In this document: positions 50,034-59,801 of the stretch, one piece after another
How positions within the stretch are numbered: the stretch's first letter is position 1
Layout of the letters: each line of letters starts with the position of its first letter
Assembly: GCF_004833285.1 (NCBI RefSeq)
Contig: NZ_STFG01000001.1
Location: 434,001 to 498,000, forward strand
Direction of reading: 5' to 3'
Length of the DNA stretch: 64,000 bases
DNA from: Lampropedia puyangensis
Lineage (GTDB): Bacteria; Pseudomonadota; Gammaproteobacteria; Burkholderiales; Burkholderiaceae_C
Program-made: the position numbers and the translations under genes
The notes under the pieces: generated by a model
What the model saw: only the letters and a program-made list of their open reading frames with translations
The model's database searches: none
What the model was told of the DNA's origin: nothing

Positions 50034-50990
50034 TCATGTTCGCGTGTCCATGGTTGCTTCCTCATGAGTTAGCCAGTGGCAGAGTGCTTGACGCGTGCCT
50101 TCCACGCGCGGGTGATGCATGTCCTCGCGTGAAAGCAGCATGTATTGCGAACCATCCTCTAAAAAACCTAGCGGTGCAGTCAGTAGCTGTTGATCCAGAT
50201 CGTTCTTCACCATATGCCAAGGGCCGATGGCCACGCCCAAGCCTGCAATGGCGGCTTGCAAACTGAAGTAAAAGTGGTCAAAAACCAAACCTGCTTCAGG
50301 GGTAGAGGTGCTGATTTGTTTTTCTGTCTTATGGCTTTGTGTGTTGCTGCTTGGTTTGGTGATGAATTTCCACTGGGGCCAAGCATCAAGGCGCGTGCGG
50401 GTATGCAACAGTGGGGCGGTGGGCTTTAGCTGCCATTGCCCAGCCTTTTTGGTAAACCATGTCTGCATTTTTTCTGGGGCGCAGACGGGGCCAAAGCGCT
50501 CGGTAAACAAGGGTTGCGCTTGATAGTGCGATGGAATCGCAAAGTCGTTGCGGCGAATGGCGAAATCAATGCCTGTTTCAAGGTCGATGGGACCACCGCC
50601 GGCAACCAAATGCACCATTGGCTCTGGGTGTTGGGCGATGAAATCCTGCCAGCGTGGGATCAGCCAACGCATCAACAATGTAGGTTCGCACGAGAGAACC
50701 AAGGGCATTTGCTCGCGCTGGCTCTGTAGTCGCAGATTCTGTGTAGTCTGGCTGATGGTTTCAAACCCTTCGTGGACGGCTTTGTACAGTTGTGTGCCTG
50801 CTGGGGTTAGAAACACTTGCCGGTTGCGGCGCTCGAACAAAGGTGTATTCAAATCGGCTTCGAGCAAGCGTACTGCGCGGCTGATGGCGCCATGCGTGAG
50901 GCACAACTCTTGTGCTGCGCGTGAAAAATGCTGCAAGCGTGCAGCAGCTTCAAAGCATCGTAAGGCAGGTAGTGATGGCAGGCGCAGCAT
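50034..50990 (-). CDS. LysR-type regulator (GcvA-like)
   Basis: A 318-residue LysR regulator. N-terminal winged helix-turn-helix (residues 4-64) with LPALRCFEAAARLQHFSRAA and SRAVRLLEADL; the rest is an effector-binding domain. The start MLRLPSLPAL matches GcvA-type proteins, not the longer frame to 51023. Divergent from ltaE, so it may control threonine or glycine metabolism; the ligand is unknown. Confidence 0.9.
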   Translation of the reverse strand: MLRLPSLPALRCFEAAARLQHFSRAAQELCLTHGAISRAVRLLEADLNTPLFERRNRQVFLTPAGTQLYKAVHEGFETISQTTQNLRLQSQREQMPLVLSCEPTLLMRWLIPRWQDFIAQHPEPMVHLVAGGGPIDLETGIDFAIRRNDFAIPSHYQAQPLFTERFGPVCAPEKMQTWFTKKAGQWQLKPTAPLLHTRTRLDAWPQWKFITKPSSNTQSHKTEKQISTSTPEAGLVFDHFYFSLQAAIAGLGVAIGPWHMVKNDLDQQLLTAPLGFLEDGSQYMLLSREDMHHPRVEGTRQALCHWLTHEEATMDTRT

Positions 50991-51117
50991 GAATATGGTG
51001 GTTGTTATGTTATTTTTTCTCACATAAATGGTGAGAAAGTATCGTTATGCGAAGCGATACGTTCTGAATAATATAGCGTGACTTTGAAAGACTAGGTTTG
51101 ATGTGAAAGTGGTGAAA

Positions 51118-52167
51118 ATGACAGAAAAAATGGTAGATCTTCGCAGTGATACGGTCACACAACCCACGCCAAGTATGCGTGAGGTCATGATGCAAGCTCC
51201 TTTGGGAGATGATGTGTTTGGGGATGATCCAAGCGTTAATGCGTTGCAGGAGCAAGTTGCAGCACTCTTGGGATTTGAGGCTGCTTTGTTCATGCCCACT
51301 GGTACCCAGTCGAATTTGTGCGCACTCATGGCGCATTGCCAGCGAGGCGATGAATACATCGTGGGCCAGCAACAGCACACTTACCGTTGGGAAGCTGGTG
51401 GTGCAGCTGTGTTAGGCAGTATTCAGCCGCAACCTCTGGAGAACCTGCCTGATGGCAGTATGCGTATAGAAGATATTGACGCTGCGATCAAGCCAGATGA
51501 TCCGCACTTTGCACGCACGCGCTTGTTGTCTTTGGAGAATACGTGGGGGGGGCAAGTGCTGCCCATGGCTTTTATTGATGCAGCCCATGCGTTGGTGCAG
51601 CAACGGGGGTTGGCTTTTCACCTAGATGGTGCGCGGCTGTTCAATGCCGCAGTGGCACAAGCTGCGCAAACGGGACGAACTGCGCAGGAAGAAGTCAAGC
51701 GTATTGCGGCACCATTTGACTCCGTTTCTGTGTGCTTCAGTAAGGGCTTGGGGGCTCCTGTCGGTTCAGCTTTGTGTGGCAGCCGCGCATTGATTGACCG
51801 CGCCAAACGCATCAGAAAAATGGCCGGTGGCGGTATGCGGCAAGCAGGCTTTTTGGCTGCAGCGGCCAGTTATGCACTGGAGCACCATGTGCAGCGCTTG
51901 GCGCAGGACCATGCATTGGCGCAGAAGTTGGCGCAAGGGTTGGCCGATATTGATGGCGTAGCCGTGCAAACACCCCAAACCAATATTGTGTTTGTCGACT
52001 TGCAGGGCACTGCGCGTGCACGGTCTGCTGACTTGTTGGCGTATCTGGCGCAGCATGGTGTGCGGGCCACGGGCATCTACCGTTTGCGGTTCGTAACCCA
52101 TTTGGATGTCGATGAGGCCGGTATTGACCGCGCAATTGAGGTTTTTCGAGCCTTTTTTCAAAAGTGA
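51118..52167 (+). CDS. ltaE: Low-specificity L-threonine aldolase
   Basis: A 349-residue PLP enzyme that splits threonine (and allo-threonine) to glycine and acetaldehyde. The cofactor Lys is K209 in SVCFSKGLGAPVG; HLDGARLFNA and DLRSDTVTQPTPSMREVM are family motifs. ATG 51118 is preferred to GTG 51103. Its stop overlaps the convergent cobC stop by ten bases. Confidence 0.92.
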   Translation: MTEKMVDLRSDTVTQPTPSMREVMMQAPLGDDVFGDDPSVNALQEQVAALLGFEAALFMPTGTQSNLCALMAHCQRGDEYIVGQQQHTYRWEAGGAAVLGSIQPQPLENLPDGSMRIEDIDAAIKPDDPHFARTRLLSLENTWGGQVLPMAFIDAAHALVQQRGLAFHLDGARLFNAAVAQAAQTGRTAQEEVKRIAAPFDSVSVCFSKGLGAPVGSALCGSRALIDRAKRIRKMAGGGMRQAGFLAAAASYALEHHVQRLAQDHALAQKLAQGLADIDGVAVQTPQTNIVFVDLQGTARARSADLLAYLAQHGVRATGIYRLRFVTHLDVDEAGIDRAIEVFRAFFQK

Positions 52168-52757
52168 TGATTCACATCAGGATTTTTGGGGGCGAGTGCA
52201 TTGATCGAAATAATGCCCCCAAATGCAATGCTGTTGCTGGGCCATTGGCGGGCATTGGGCCATGTGCCCATGGGGGCGTTGCGTAAGTATTGCAAGGTGT
52301 TGATAACACCGGCATGCGTGATCCACAGTATCGGCTGCGGTGTGTGCTGCTGCTGTTTGTCGTATTCAGCCCAGGCAGCGTGCACGCGTGCAAGAACGTC
52401 TGCAACACATTCTTGGCCACCAAAGCGATGGTGCGCAAAATCGTCGCTCCACGCCTCAACTGCGTCTTCGGGTATCAAACGCCACGGCGTCATTTCCCAT
52501 TGACCAAAATCCATTTCGTTCAGTCGAGCATCAACCTGCCATGCGGGTAAATCGGGGCGCAAGCGCTGCAGGGTTTGGGCTACGGCTTGTGTACGCTGCC
52601 TCTGCGAGGTGATGACCAAGCACTGCGTGGGCAATTGTTCGGCAAGCGCCTGTGCGCATTGGTGCAAATGTGCTGTGTCGATAGGCACTTCGCTGGCGCC
52701 ATAGCAGGTGGCTTCCTGCAGTAGCACCTTCGGGTGGCGCATCAATAGCCAACTCAT
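52158..52757 (-). CDS. cobC: Histidine-phosphatase family, alpha-ribazole phosphatase-like (CobC)
   Basis: A 199-residue cytoplasmic phosphatase expected to remove phosphate from alpha-ribazole-5'-phosphate. The active-site triad is LLMRHPKVL (RHP replaces the usual RHG), an Arg and Glu in NEMDFGQWE, and the second His in WITHAGVI. It starts at ATG 52757, overlapping the cobS stop (ATGA). The frame above 52757 lies in cobS sequence and is not coding. Confidence 0.82.
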   Translation of the reverse strand: MSWLLMRHPKVLLQEATCYGASEVPIDTAHLHQCAQALAEQLPTQCLVITSQRQRTQAVAQTLQRLRPDLPAWQVDARLNEMDFGQWEMTPWRLIPEDAVEAWSDDFAHHRFGGQECVADVLARVHAAWAEYDKQQQHTPQPILWITHAGVINTLQYLRNAPMGTWPNARQWPSNSIAFGGIISINALAPKNPDVNHHF

Positions 52758-53608
52758 GCGACTACTGCGCTGGCTGAAGGGAGGCAGGCGAGCATCGTCA
52801 AGTACAACGCCAGTTCTCCTATTTGCTGTGATGCGCCAAGACCGTCTCCAGTAAAACCATGCAGGCGTACATGCAATCGCCAAGCTACCACAGCGCCACC
52901 AGTCAGGGCACCCAACAGGCCAATCCACCAAGACATTTGTGGAGCTGCAGCGTAAAGCAGTGCGAAAGTCAGGAGCAACCAAAGCACCACTACCATGAAG
53001 GCGCGCATTTGGAAGTGTGCGGCAATTGGCTTAGATTTTGACTGCGCGGTATCGCCTACATGTGCCATGCAGGCAGTGATGCAAAGCGGCGCCACACGTG
53101 AAAAAACATGGGCTGCAACGAGCAATGCGCCAGCCTGTACGCTGGCCTGAGCAAGTGGCAGATGGGCCTGTGCTTGCAACCAAGCCGCGATCAGTGCCAC
53201 TTTGCTGAGCAAGGCCATGACGATGGCGATTGCGCCAAACGCGCCGATGCGTGAGTCTTTCATGATGTCCAGTGCGCGCTGCGTTTGGTAGGAGCCACCC
53301 AAGCCATCGCTCAGATCGGCCAGGCCATCTTCATGAAAAGCACCCGTCAGCAGCAAGGTGGCTGCAGTGCTTGCAATGGCGGCAATCCAAGCAACGGCAG
53401 GAGCTTGTGGGACTGAGGGCAGAGCCAGCAGCACCCCGGACAGCACGATGGCGCTGCATAAGCCCATGAGCAGGCCTACGCCAGGCAAATGGGCCAGTGC
53501 CTTGGGCAATTGCTCGGGGCTGTAGCCAATCCATTGGCCCACACGCCCGGTAATGGGGATACGTGTGAAATATTGCAGCGCAAGTAAAAAGTGGCGAAGA
53601 GCTTGCAT
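52754..53608 (-). CDS. cobS: Adenosylcobinamide-GDP ribazoletransferase
   Basis: A 284-residue membrane enzyme that joins alpha-ribazole to adenosylcobinamide-GDP. ALQYFTRIPI, HEDGLADLSDGLGG (metal site) and about seven membrane helices identify it. Start at 53608 (MQALRHFLLALQ). Acts after CobT and before the phosphatase, consistent with the order cobT-cobS-cobC. Confidence 0.93.
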   Translation of the reverse strand: MQALRHFLLALQYFTRIPITGRVGQWIGYSPEQLPKALAHLPGVGLLMGLCSAIVLSGVLLALPSVPQAPAVAWIAAIASTAATLLLTGAFHEDGLADLSDGLGGSYQTQRALDIMKDSRIGAFGAIAIVMALLSKVALIAAWLQAQAHLPLAQASVQAGALLVAAHVFSRVAPLCITACMAHVGDTAQSKSKPIAAHFQMRAFMVVVLWLLLTFALLYAAAPQMSWWIGLLGALTGGAVVAWRLHVRLHGFTGDGLGASQQIGELALYLTMLACLPSASAVVA

Positions 53609-53649
53609 GAGATTGCAATCGAGAGGGCTTTGGGGCACTTAGAACGTGT

Positions 53650-54732
53650 TTAGGATGTGGCCGCACTTTGGCCCGAGACCTGCGCAGATTCAAAACTCGC
53701 CATCTCGCGCAGTATGCGGCAGGCAGATTCCAGTAAAGGCCAGGCCAAGGCTGCGCCTGAGCCTTCACCTAAACGCATATCCATTTGCAGCAACGCATGA
53801 ACGCCCATGTCTTGCAGCATAAGGCGGTGCGCTTGTTCATGCGATTGGTGGGAGAACACGCAACGCTGCAAGACATGAGGTTGTAGCTTGGCGGCGAGCA
53901 TGACGGCTGCGCTGGTCACAAAACCATCCACCACAATCACCCTGCGTTCCAGCGCAGCTTGCAGTGTGGCACCGACCATGCCTGCAATTTCCAGCCCGCC
54001 CATACTGGCGAGCACTTCTAGTGGTGCTTGTGCATGTGCGTGGCGCGCCAAAACTGCTTGGAGTACTTGGCGTTTGTGCTGTAGTGCTTGGCCCGCTACG
54101 CCTGTGCCTGCACCAGCGCACTCCTCAATGCGGCGCTGGCTCAGTCGCGCCAAAATCAATGCCGCGCAAGAGGTGTTGCCAATACCCATTTCACCCAACA
54201 AGATGGCATTGCCAGGCACTGAACGCACGGCTTGGCGACCAGCCGCAATCGCGGCGTGCATTTGGGCCTCTGTCATAGCGGCCTGTTGCGAAGCATCTGC
54301 AGTGCCTTGAGCCACTTTGGCATCCACCAGGTCAGGATGTGCTGGCAGCGGTTTGGCGACGCCGCAATCGACCAATTTCAGTGCCAGCCCATGTTGGCGC
54401 GTCAATACGCTGATGGCCGCGCCCCCTGAGAGCATATTGGCCACCATTTGCCAGGTCACATCACTAGGGTAGGCCGAGACCCCTTGGCGTGCCAAACCAT
54501 GGTCGCCAGCAAAAATCAGGGCATGACCCTGCTGCAGTTGAGGGACAGTGGTGCCCAAAATGCAACCAATCTGATGGGCCACGTTTTCCAGACGACCAAG
54601 TGCGCCTAGTGGTTTGGTTTTTTGATCGAGCAACTGCTGTAGGGCAGACGAGAGTGTGCGGTCGGTTAAATCGGCGATGGAGGGGATGCTGTCAGAAAAT
54701 GCGGCAGCCTGCATGTCAAGATCAGTGTTCAT
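53650..54732 (-). CDS. cobT: Nicotinate-nucleotide-dimethylbenzimidazole phosphoribosyltransferase
   Basis: A 360-residue cytoplasmic enzyme that makes alpha-ribazole phosphate from NaMN and dimethylbenzimidazole. QKTKPLGALGRLE, GEMGIGNTS and the catalytic Glu region RLGEGSGAALAWPLLESA fix the assignment. Start ATG 54732, 41 bases from the divergent yigZ start. No cobalamin riboswitch fits into that gap. Confidence 0.95.
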   Translation of the reverse strand: MNTDLDMQAAAFSDSIPSIADLTDRTLSSALQQLLDQKTKPLGALGRLENVAHQIGCILGTTVPQLQQGHALIFAGDHGLARQGVSAYPSDVTWQMVANMLSGGAAISVLTRQHGLALKLVDCGVAKPLPAHPDLVDAKVAQGTADASQQAAMTEAQMHAAIAAGRQAVRSVPGNAILLGEMGIGNTSCAALILARLSQRRIEECAGAGTGVAGQALQHKRQVLQAVLARHAHAQAPLEVLASMGGLEIAGMVGATLQAALERRVIVVDGFVTSAAVMLAAKLQPHVLQRCVFSHQSHEQAHRLMLQDMGVHALLQMDMRLGEGSGAALAWPLLESACRILREMASFESAQVSGQSAATS

Positions 54733-54772
54733 GGTGTTGGTTGATGCAAGGGTGAGGTATCCTAAGCCAATC

Positions 54773-55375
54773 ATGCACCTGACCATTCAAAATCCTGTCC
54801 ATAGCGAACTGATCATTAAGAAAAGCCGTTTTATTGGCTGTGTGCAGCCCGTTGCCAGCCGCAGTCAGGCGCAGGACATTGTGGCCGCACTTAAGCAAGA
54901 GCACCCCGAAGCCGCCCATGTGTGCTGGGCTTTGATGGCTGGTGGGCAGTCAGCCGCGGTGGATGACGGAGAGCCCAGTGGAACGGCAGGCAGGCCCATG
55001 CTTGAAGTTTTACGCCATCAGCAACTGCATGGTGTGCTGGCTACGGTAGTGCGCTATTTCGGTGGCGTCAAACTGGGGGCTGGTGGCTTGGTTCGTGCCT
55101 ATACCGACTCCATTGCCCAAGCCTTGTTGGGAGCAGAGAAGGTGCAGGTCCAGCCCATGGCCTACCTGACTGTGCAGGTGCAGTATCCTCAAGAAGGGGT
55201 CGTGCGCCACGTGTTGCTGCAGCATGGGGTGGAGCAATTGGAGGTGACGCACGAGGCGAGGGTGCGCTTGCGCGCGCAGATGCCTGAGCGGCTTGTGCCG
55301 CAAGTGCGTCAGGCGGTGGTGGATGCCACTCAAGGCCAAGCGCAATGGATAGAGGACGCGGCGCACGAAGGATAG
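54773..55375 (+). CDS. yigZ: YigZ/IMPACT family protein
   Basis: A 200-residue protein of the UPF0029/IMPACT family. The first domain has KSRFIGC, DDGEPSGTAGRPML and VVRYFGGVKLGAGGLVRAY; the second is a ferredoxin-like DUF1949-type domain. Exact role unknown; eukaryotic homologues affect Gcn2. Divergent from cobT, with the start at ATG 54773. Confidence 0.9.
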   Translation: MHLTIQNPVHSELIIKKSRFIGCVQPVASRSQAQDIVAALKQEHPEAAHVCWALMAGGQSAAVDDGEPSGTAGRPMLEVLRHQQLHGVLATVVRYFGGVKLGAGGLVRAYTDSIAQALLGAEKVQVQPMAYLTVQVQYPQEGVVRHVLLQHGVEQLEVTHEARVRLRAQMPERLVPQVRQAVVDATQGQAQWIEDAAHEG

Positions 55376-55559
55376 CCCTGGGTTGCGGCATGCTTGCACA
55401 TGAAGGCTTGATAGTTGGCACAACGCAGGTGCATTAGCGAATACGGCCGGCGGGTGTAACCCAGGTGACCCTTTTCCGGGGACAGTGAGGGCTGGCACCG
55501 TTGAACCCCTTGATGAATGGGGATAGTCTGCGGTGCATTCCATTCAAACAGGAGACAAC

Positions 55560-57245
55560 ATGCCCGTGTCTGACGCTTTCTGGCCTCGAAATGTGCCGCG
55601 CACCATGCCTACTGCTGCCACATCGGTTTGGCACAACTTGCATGACAGCGCGCAGCGTTATCCCAATAAAAATGCGTTGGTTTTTTTTGGCACTAAAACC
55701 ACTTATGCGCAGCTCGCGTATCAGGTGGAGCGGCTGGCGGCTTATTTGCATCAAATCGGCGTGCGCAAAGGCGATCGTGTCATCGTCCTCATGCAAAATT
55801 GTCCGCAATTGATCATTGCGCACTATGCGATTTTGCGTGCCAACGCGGTGGTCGTGCCGGTTAATCCGATGAACCTGGCACAAGAGCTGCGACACTACAT
55901 TGAAGACGCTGATGCACGTGTGGCACTGGCAACGGGAGATTTGGCGCCGCAACTGGCTAAAGCCTCGGATGCATTAGTGCCTGAGCAGCAACTCAAGCAC
56001 TTGATTGTGACCCAGTTCACCGATGCGTTCGACGCGCAAGTGCAAGGCGATGATGCTCCGCCTGAGGTCTGGCAAAAATGGCTGTGCAGCGAATACCCGC
56101 TGCCTGCTATTGAGGGTGCGCAAACGCACCGTTTTTCGGATGCTTTGGCTTGCACTGCCACGGCGCCTGTGCATGAGGTTGGTGCGGATGATTTGGCTGT
56201 TTTGCCCTACACCAGCGGCACAACAGGCTTGCCTAAAGGCTGTATGCATTTGCATCGCAGTATCAACTTCAATGCCACTGCTGCCACGCTGTGGGGCTAT
56301 AGCACGATGGAGTCCGTCACGCTGGCAGTGGTGCCTATGTTCCACATTACAGGCATGGTTGCCGTGATGCATGGCTCCATCTACAAGGCGGCTACGCAAA
56401 TCTTGATGCCGCGTTGGGATCGTGAATTAGCCGGGCGTTTGATATCGAAATGGAAAGTCACTAATTGGACCAACATTCCCACCATGGTGATTGACTTGCT
56501 GGCCAGCCCCAACTTTGCGAGTTTTGATTTGACCAGTTTGCTCTACATGGGGGGTGGTGGTGCGGCCATGCCCCAAGCAGTCGCGCAGCGCCTGCAAGAT
56601 TCATATGGGCTCAAGTACGCTGAAGGGTATGGGCTGACCGAAACGGCGGCGCCTACGCACAATAACCCTGTTGATCACCCTAAACAGCAATGCCTTGGCA
56701 TTCCTTTTATTGGCGTAACGTCGTATATCGTCGACCCTGAAACACTGGAAAAATTGCCCCCCGGCGAGCAGGGTGAGATTGTCGTCAATGGGCCGCAGGT
56801 GTTTGAAGGTTATTGGAAGCATCCGCAGGCCACAGCCAGCGCGTTTGTGGACATTGATGGGATGCGTTTTTTCCGCACCGGTGATTTGGGGCGAACCGAT
56901 GAGGATGGTTATTACTTCATCACAGATCGGCTCAAACGCATGATCAATGCCTCAGGTTTCAAGGTTTGGCCAGCTGAAGTGGAGGCGTTGATGTTCCGCC
57001 ATCCCGCCATTCAGGAGGCCTGTGTGATCGCGGCCAAAGATGACTATCGTGGTGAGACGGTCAAGGCTGTTGTAGTACTGCGCCAAGGCCATCAGGACAC
57101 GACCGAGGAAGAGATTCTGACCTGGTGCCGCGAGAACATGGCAGTATACAAAACACCGCGCATCATCTCTTTTGTGGATGCATTGCCCAAAAGCGGTAGC
57201 GGCAAGGTGATGTGGCGACTGCTGCAAGAGAAAGAGCCGACGTAA
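55560..57245 (+). CDS. Acyl-CoA synthetase (AMP-forming)
   Basis: A 561-residue ANL-superfamily ligase, likely long- or medium-chain fatty acid to CoA. Core motifs: LPYTSGTTGLPKG (ATP loop), GYGLTETAAPTH, FFRTGDLGRTDEDGYYFITDR and the catalytic Lys in PKSGSGKVMWR. Start ATG 55560 after CAGGAGACAAC. Stand-alone; substrate not decided by sequence. Confidence 0.88.
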   Translation: MPVSDAFWPRNVPRTMPTAATSVWHNLHDSAQRYPNKNALVFFGTKTTYAQLAYQVERLAAYLHQIGVRKGDRVIVLMQNCPQLIIAHYAILRANAVVVPVNPMNLAQELRHYIEDADARVALATGDLAPQLAKASDALVPEQQLKHLIVTQFTDAFDAQVQGDDAPPEVWQKWLCSEYPLPAIEGAQTHRFSDALACTATAPVHEVGADDLAVLPYTSGTTGLPKGCMHLHRSINFNATAATLWGYSTMESVTLAVVPMFHITGMVAVMHGSIYKAATQILMPRWDRELAGRLISKWKVTNWTNIPTMVIDLLASPNFASFDLTSLLYMGGGGAAMPQAVAQRLQDSYGLKYAEGYGLTETAAPTHNNPVDHPKQQCLGIPFIGVTSYIVDPETLEKLPPGEQGEIVVNGPQVFEGYWKHPQATASAFVDIDGMRFFRTGDLGRTDEDGYYFITDRLKRMINASGFKVWPAEVEALMFRHPAIQEACVIAAKDDYRGETVKAVVVLRQGHQDTTEEEILTWCRENMAVYKTPRIISFVDALPKSGSGKVMWRLLQEKEPT

Positions 57246-57330
57246 GACCGCGCAGCAGCGGTATCAGTGTGGCTGGGCACGTGCAGGGCGCGGCCATCAC
57301 TGCAACGGCGCAGAGATCGCGAACAGGCCT

Positions 57331-57702
57331 TCAGGCTTTGGCGATGACATAGACCTTTTTAACGCACTCATCGACTTCCCAGTGGCCAGTCCAGCCATCG
57401 GGGATGATGAAATGGTCGCCTACGGTGAAATGATGCACAGTTCCGTTCGGATCGACCAAACGGCAAGCTCCTTCGACGATGTAGCAAAACTCGATATAGC
57501 CCACTACGTGTGATGCAAACTTTCCCGCAGTGGCTTGCCAGGTACCAGAGTTGACCTTGCCATTCAAGCCTTCAAACACGTTCATCGTTTGGTATTGCGT
57601 CTGCCCGCTGATGGGGCGGCTAGGCTTACCCATAACGGGATTGACTAAGGTTTTCGCTGGCCAATGGATGATGGAGACTGTGTCTGTTGTCTGGGGGGAC
57701 AT
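57331..57702 (-). CDS. Small cupin-domain protein
   Basis: A 123-residue single cupin of the DUF861 type (GYIEFCYIVEGACRLVDPNG, then FTVGDHFIIPDGWTGHWEV). The metal site appears degenerate, with few His. Function unknown; related cupins act in ureide or sugar metabolism. Minus strand, convergent with the acyl-CoA ligase. Confidence 0.82.
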   Translation of the reverse strand: MSPQTTDTVSIIHWPAKTLVNPVMGKPSRPISGQTQYQTMNVFEGLNGKVNSGTWQATAGKFASHVVGYIEFCYIVEGACRLVDPNGTVHHFTVGDHFIIPDGWTGHWEVDECVKKVYVIAKA

Positions 57703-57857
57703 GGTTCACTCTGGTCGATTTTGCAGGAGGGCTGCATTATCGCGGAAGCTGCTCATGTCCCATGGATGCTCTTGTCATGCATGTTCTGCTGCAAGACGCA
57801 TCGCCAATGTATTGTTTACTGAACAGGCTGCTTTGAATAAAGGCCAGTTATACCGTT

Positions 57858-59153
57858 TCAAGCAGATGCGGCAGTCACCGAACGGCTTGGACGATGGCCG
57901 CTAGAGCGGTAGCGTGCGATGGCCAAACCTTCTGTGCTGATTTCTGGCGTTTTGCCAGTAACCAGATCGGCCAGAACACGGGCAGAGCCGCACGACATGG
58001 TCCAACCCAAGGTGCCGTGTCCGGTATTGAGATACAAGTTGCGGTATGGTGTGGCACCAATGATTGGTGTGCCATCAGGCGTCATGGGGCGCAGGCCGGT
58101 CCAGAAGCTCGCGCTGGGTAAATCTCCGCCTGGGAACAGGTCGCTCACGACCATTTCCAACGTGGCGCGGCGCCGAGGATCAAGTCGGAGGTCAAATCCC
58201 CCCAGTTCAGCCATGCCCCCAACGCGGATACGTTGGTCAAAGCGGGTGACGGCAATTTTGTAAGTTTCATCCAAGACGGTTGATTGGGGGGCGAGACTTT
58301 CATCGCGCAAAGGCACGGTAAGCGAATAGCCTTTGACCGGGTAGACCGGCAATTGCAAATTCAATGGGGCCAGTAGTTGGCGTGAATAGCACCCCAAGGC
58401 CAACACATAGCGATCAGCAACCAGCGTTTGGCCATTCACCCGCACGCCCGTAATGGCGTCGCCTCCCTGCTCAATGTGCTCAATGTGTTGATCAAAACGA
58501 AATACAACCCCCAGGCGTCGACACTCTTGCACAAGCGCGTTGGTAAACAAATGGCAGTCGCCTGTTTCATCGTTTGGCAGGTAAAGTCCGCCAGTGAGGC
58601 GATCTGTCGCATGGGTCAAGCCAGGTTCGACTCGCGGCAGTTGTTCGGGGGCAAGGAGTTCATGGGATACCCCGCATTCGCGTAGTACCTCTATATCGCG
58701 TTGTACTGCATCAATTTGTGCCTGTGTACGGAACAGTTGCAGTGTGCCGCCGCTGCGGTTCTCGTACTGGATGCCTGTTTCTGCGCGCAGTTGTCTCAGA
58801 CAATCGCGGCTGTATTCGGCCACCCTGGTCATGCGCTCTTTGTTAATGGCGTAGCTGCCGCTATTGCAGTTGCGCAGCATGTGTGCCATCCATTGCAGCT
58901 GGAACAAGCTGCCGTCCAGACGAATCGCCAACGGGGCGTGCTGCTGGAACATCCATTTGATGGCTTTCAGGGGGATGCCCGGTGCGGCCCATGGTGTGGA
59001 ATAACCGGGCGAGATTTGCCCAGCATTGGCGAAGCTGGTTTCCTGCGCTGCCTGTGGCTGGCGATCAATCACCTCGACTTGTGCGCCGGCACGGGCCAAA
59101 TAGTACGCACTGGTGACTCCAATGACACCGGCGCCCAATACAATGACTTTCAT
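57858..59153 (-). CDS. dadA: D-amino acid dehydrogenase
   Basis: A 431-residue membrane-associated flavoenzyme that oxidises D-alanine and other D-amino acids to keto acids and ammonia, feeding electrons to quinone. The FAD-binding site [20 protein letters not shown] begins at residue 4, [12 protein letters not shown] and [16 protein letters not shown] are family motifs. Start ATG 59153; the long frame to 59669 above it overlaps the divergent regulator and is not coding. Confidence 0.95.
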   Translation of the reverse strand: MKVIVLGAGVIGVTSAYYLARAGAQVEVIDRQPQAAQETSFANAGQISPGYSTPWAAPGIPLKAIKWMFQQHAPLAIRLDGSLFQLQWMAHMLRNCNSGSYAINKERMTRVAEYSRDCLRQLRAETGIQYENRSGGTLQLFRTQAQIDAVQRDIEVLRECGVSHELLAPEQLPRVEPGLTHATDRLTGGLYLPNDETGDCHLFTNALVQECRRLGVVFRFDQHIEHIEQGGDAITGVRVNGQTLVADRYVLALGCYSRQLLAPLNLQLPVYPVKGYSLTVPLRDESLAPQSTVLDETYKIAVTRFDQRIRVGGMAELGGFDLRLDPRRRATLEMVVSDLFPGGDLPSASFWTGLRPMTPDGTPIIGATPYRNLYLNTGHGTLGWTMSCGSARVLADLVTGKTPEISTEGLAIARYRSSGHRPSRSVTAASA

Positions 59154-59282
59154 TGGATTCAATCCGTATAAAAAGTAATTGCGCAACTTTATTGTTTTAT
59201 TTGAAGTTGTATTCACTTTATTTTTTAATAAAAAAAGTGAATATTTTTGAAATATTTTCAGCAAGCAAGCGAGAACAGTGAA

Positions 59283-59750
59283 ATGCACCCACTTGACAAA
59301 ACCGACCGCAAGATTTTGAGCATTCTGCAAAGAGAGGGCCGTATTGCCATGACAGAGTTGGCCGACCGCGTCGGGCTGTCGGCTTCGCCCTGTACGGAAC
59401 GTGTGCGCAGGTTGGAGCGCGACAAAATCATCACCGGCTACCACGCACACTTGGCCCCAGAACCTTTGGGAAAGACATTGTTGGTGTTCGTGGAAATCAA
59501 GCTCTCGTCGAAGTCTGACGATATCTTCTCGAAAGCGCGCCAGTCGTTGCTGCTGGTGCGTGATGTGGTGGAGTGCCACTTGGTGTCTGGAAGCTTTGAC
59601 TATTTGGTCAAAGCCAGACTTGGCGGTATGCGCGAATACCGTCGCTTGCTTGGGGACATCCTCAAGCAACTGCCAGTGCCGGCTGAGTCACACAGCTATG
59701 TGGTGATGGAAGAAATTAAAGAGTCTTTGGAGCTGCAGCTGGAGCGGTAA
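59283..59750 (+). CDS. Lrp/AsnC-family regulator, likely controls dadA
   Basis: A 155-residue Lrp-type regulator: helix-turn-helix [28 protein letters not shown] (residues about 20-48), then a RAM effector domain ([19 protein letters not shown]). Divergent from dadA with a 129-base AT-rich gap, the same pairing as dadR-dadA in Pseudomonas. Start ATG 59283, not the earlier 59247. Confidence 0.88.
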   Translation: MHPLDKTDRKILSILQREGRIAMTELADRVGLSASPCTERVRRLERDKIITGYHAHLAPEPLGKTLLVFVEIKLSSKSDDIFSKARQSLLLVRDVVECHLVSGSFDYLVKARLGGMREYRRLLGDILKQLPVPAESHSYVVMEEIKESLELQLER

Positions 59751-59801
59751 AAGAGTCTCATAGCAACAGTATTTTTGGCACGTATGGACATCTTTCTGTA
59801 T

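Noticed and set aside
52758-52982. N-terminal extension of the cobC frame
   Set aside because: It lies within the cobS coding region; the true start overlaps the cobS stop.
54733-54772. Cobalamin riboswitch before cobT
   Set aside because: Only about 40 bases are available and no B12-box sequence is present.
59154-59669. N-terminal extension of the dadA frame
   Set aside because: The extra 172 residues show no similarity to DadA and overlap the divergent Lrp gene; ATG 59153 fits the family.
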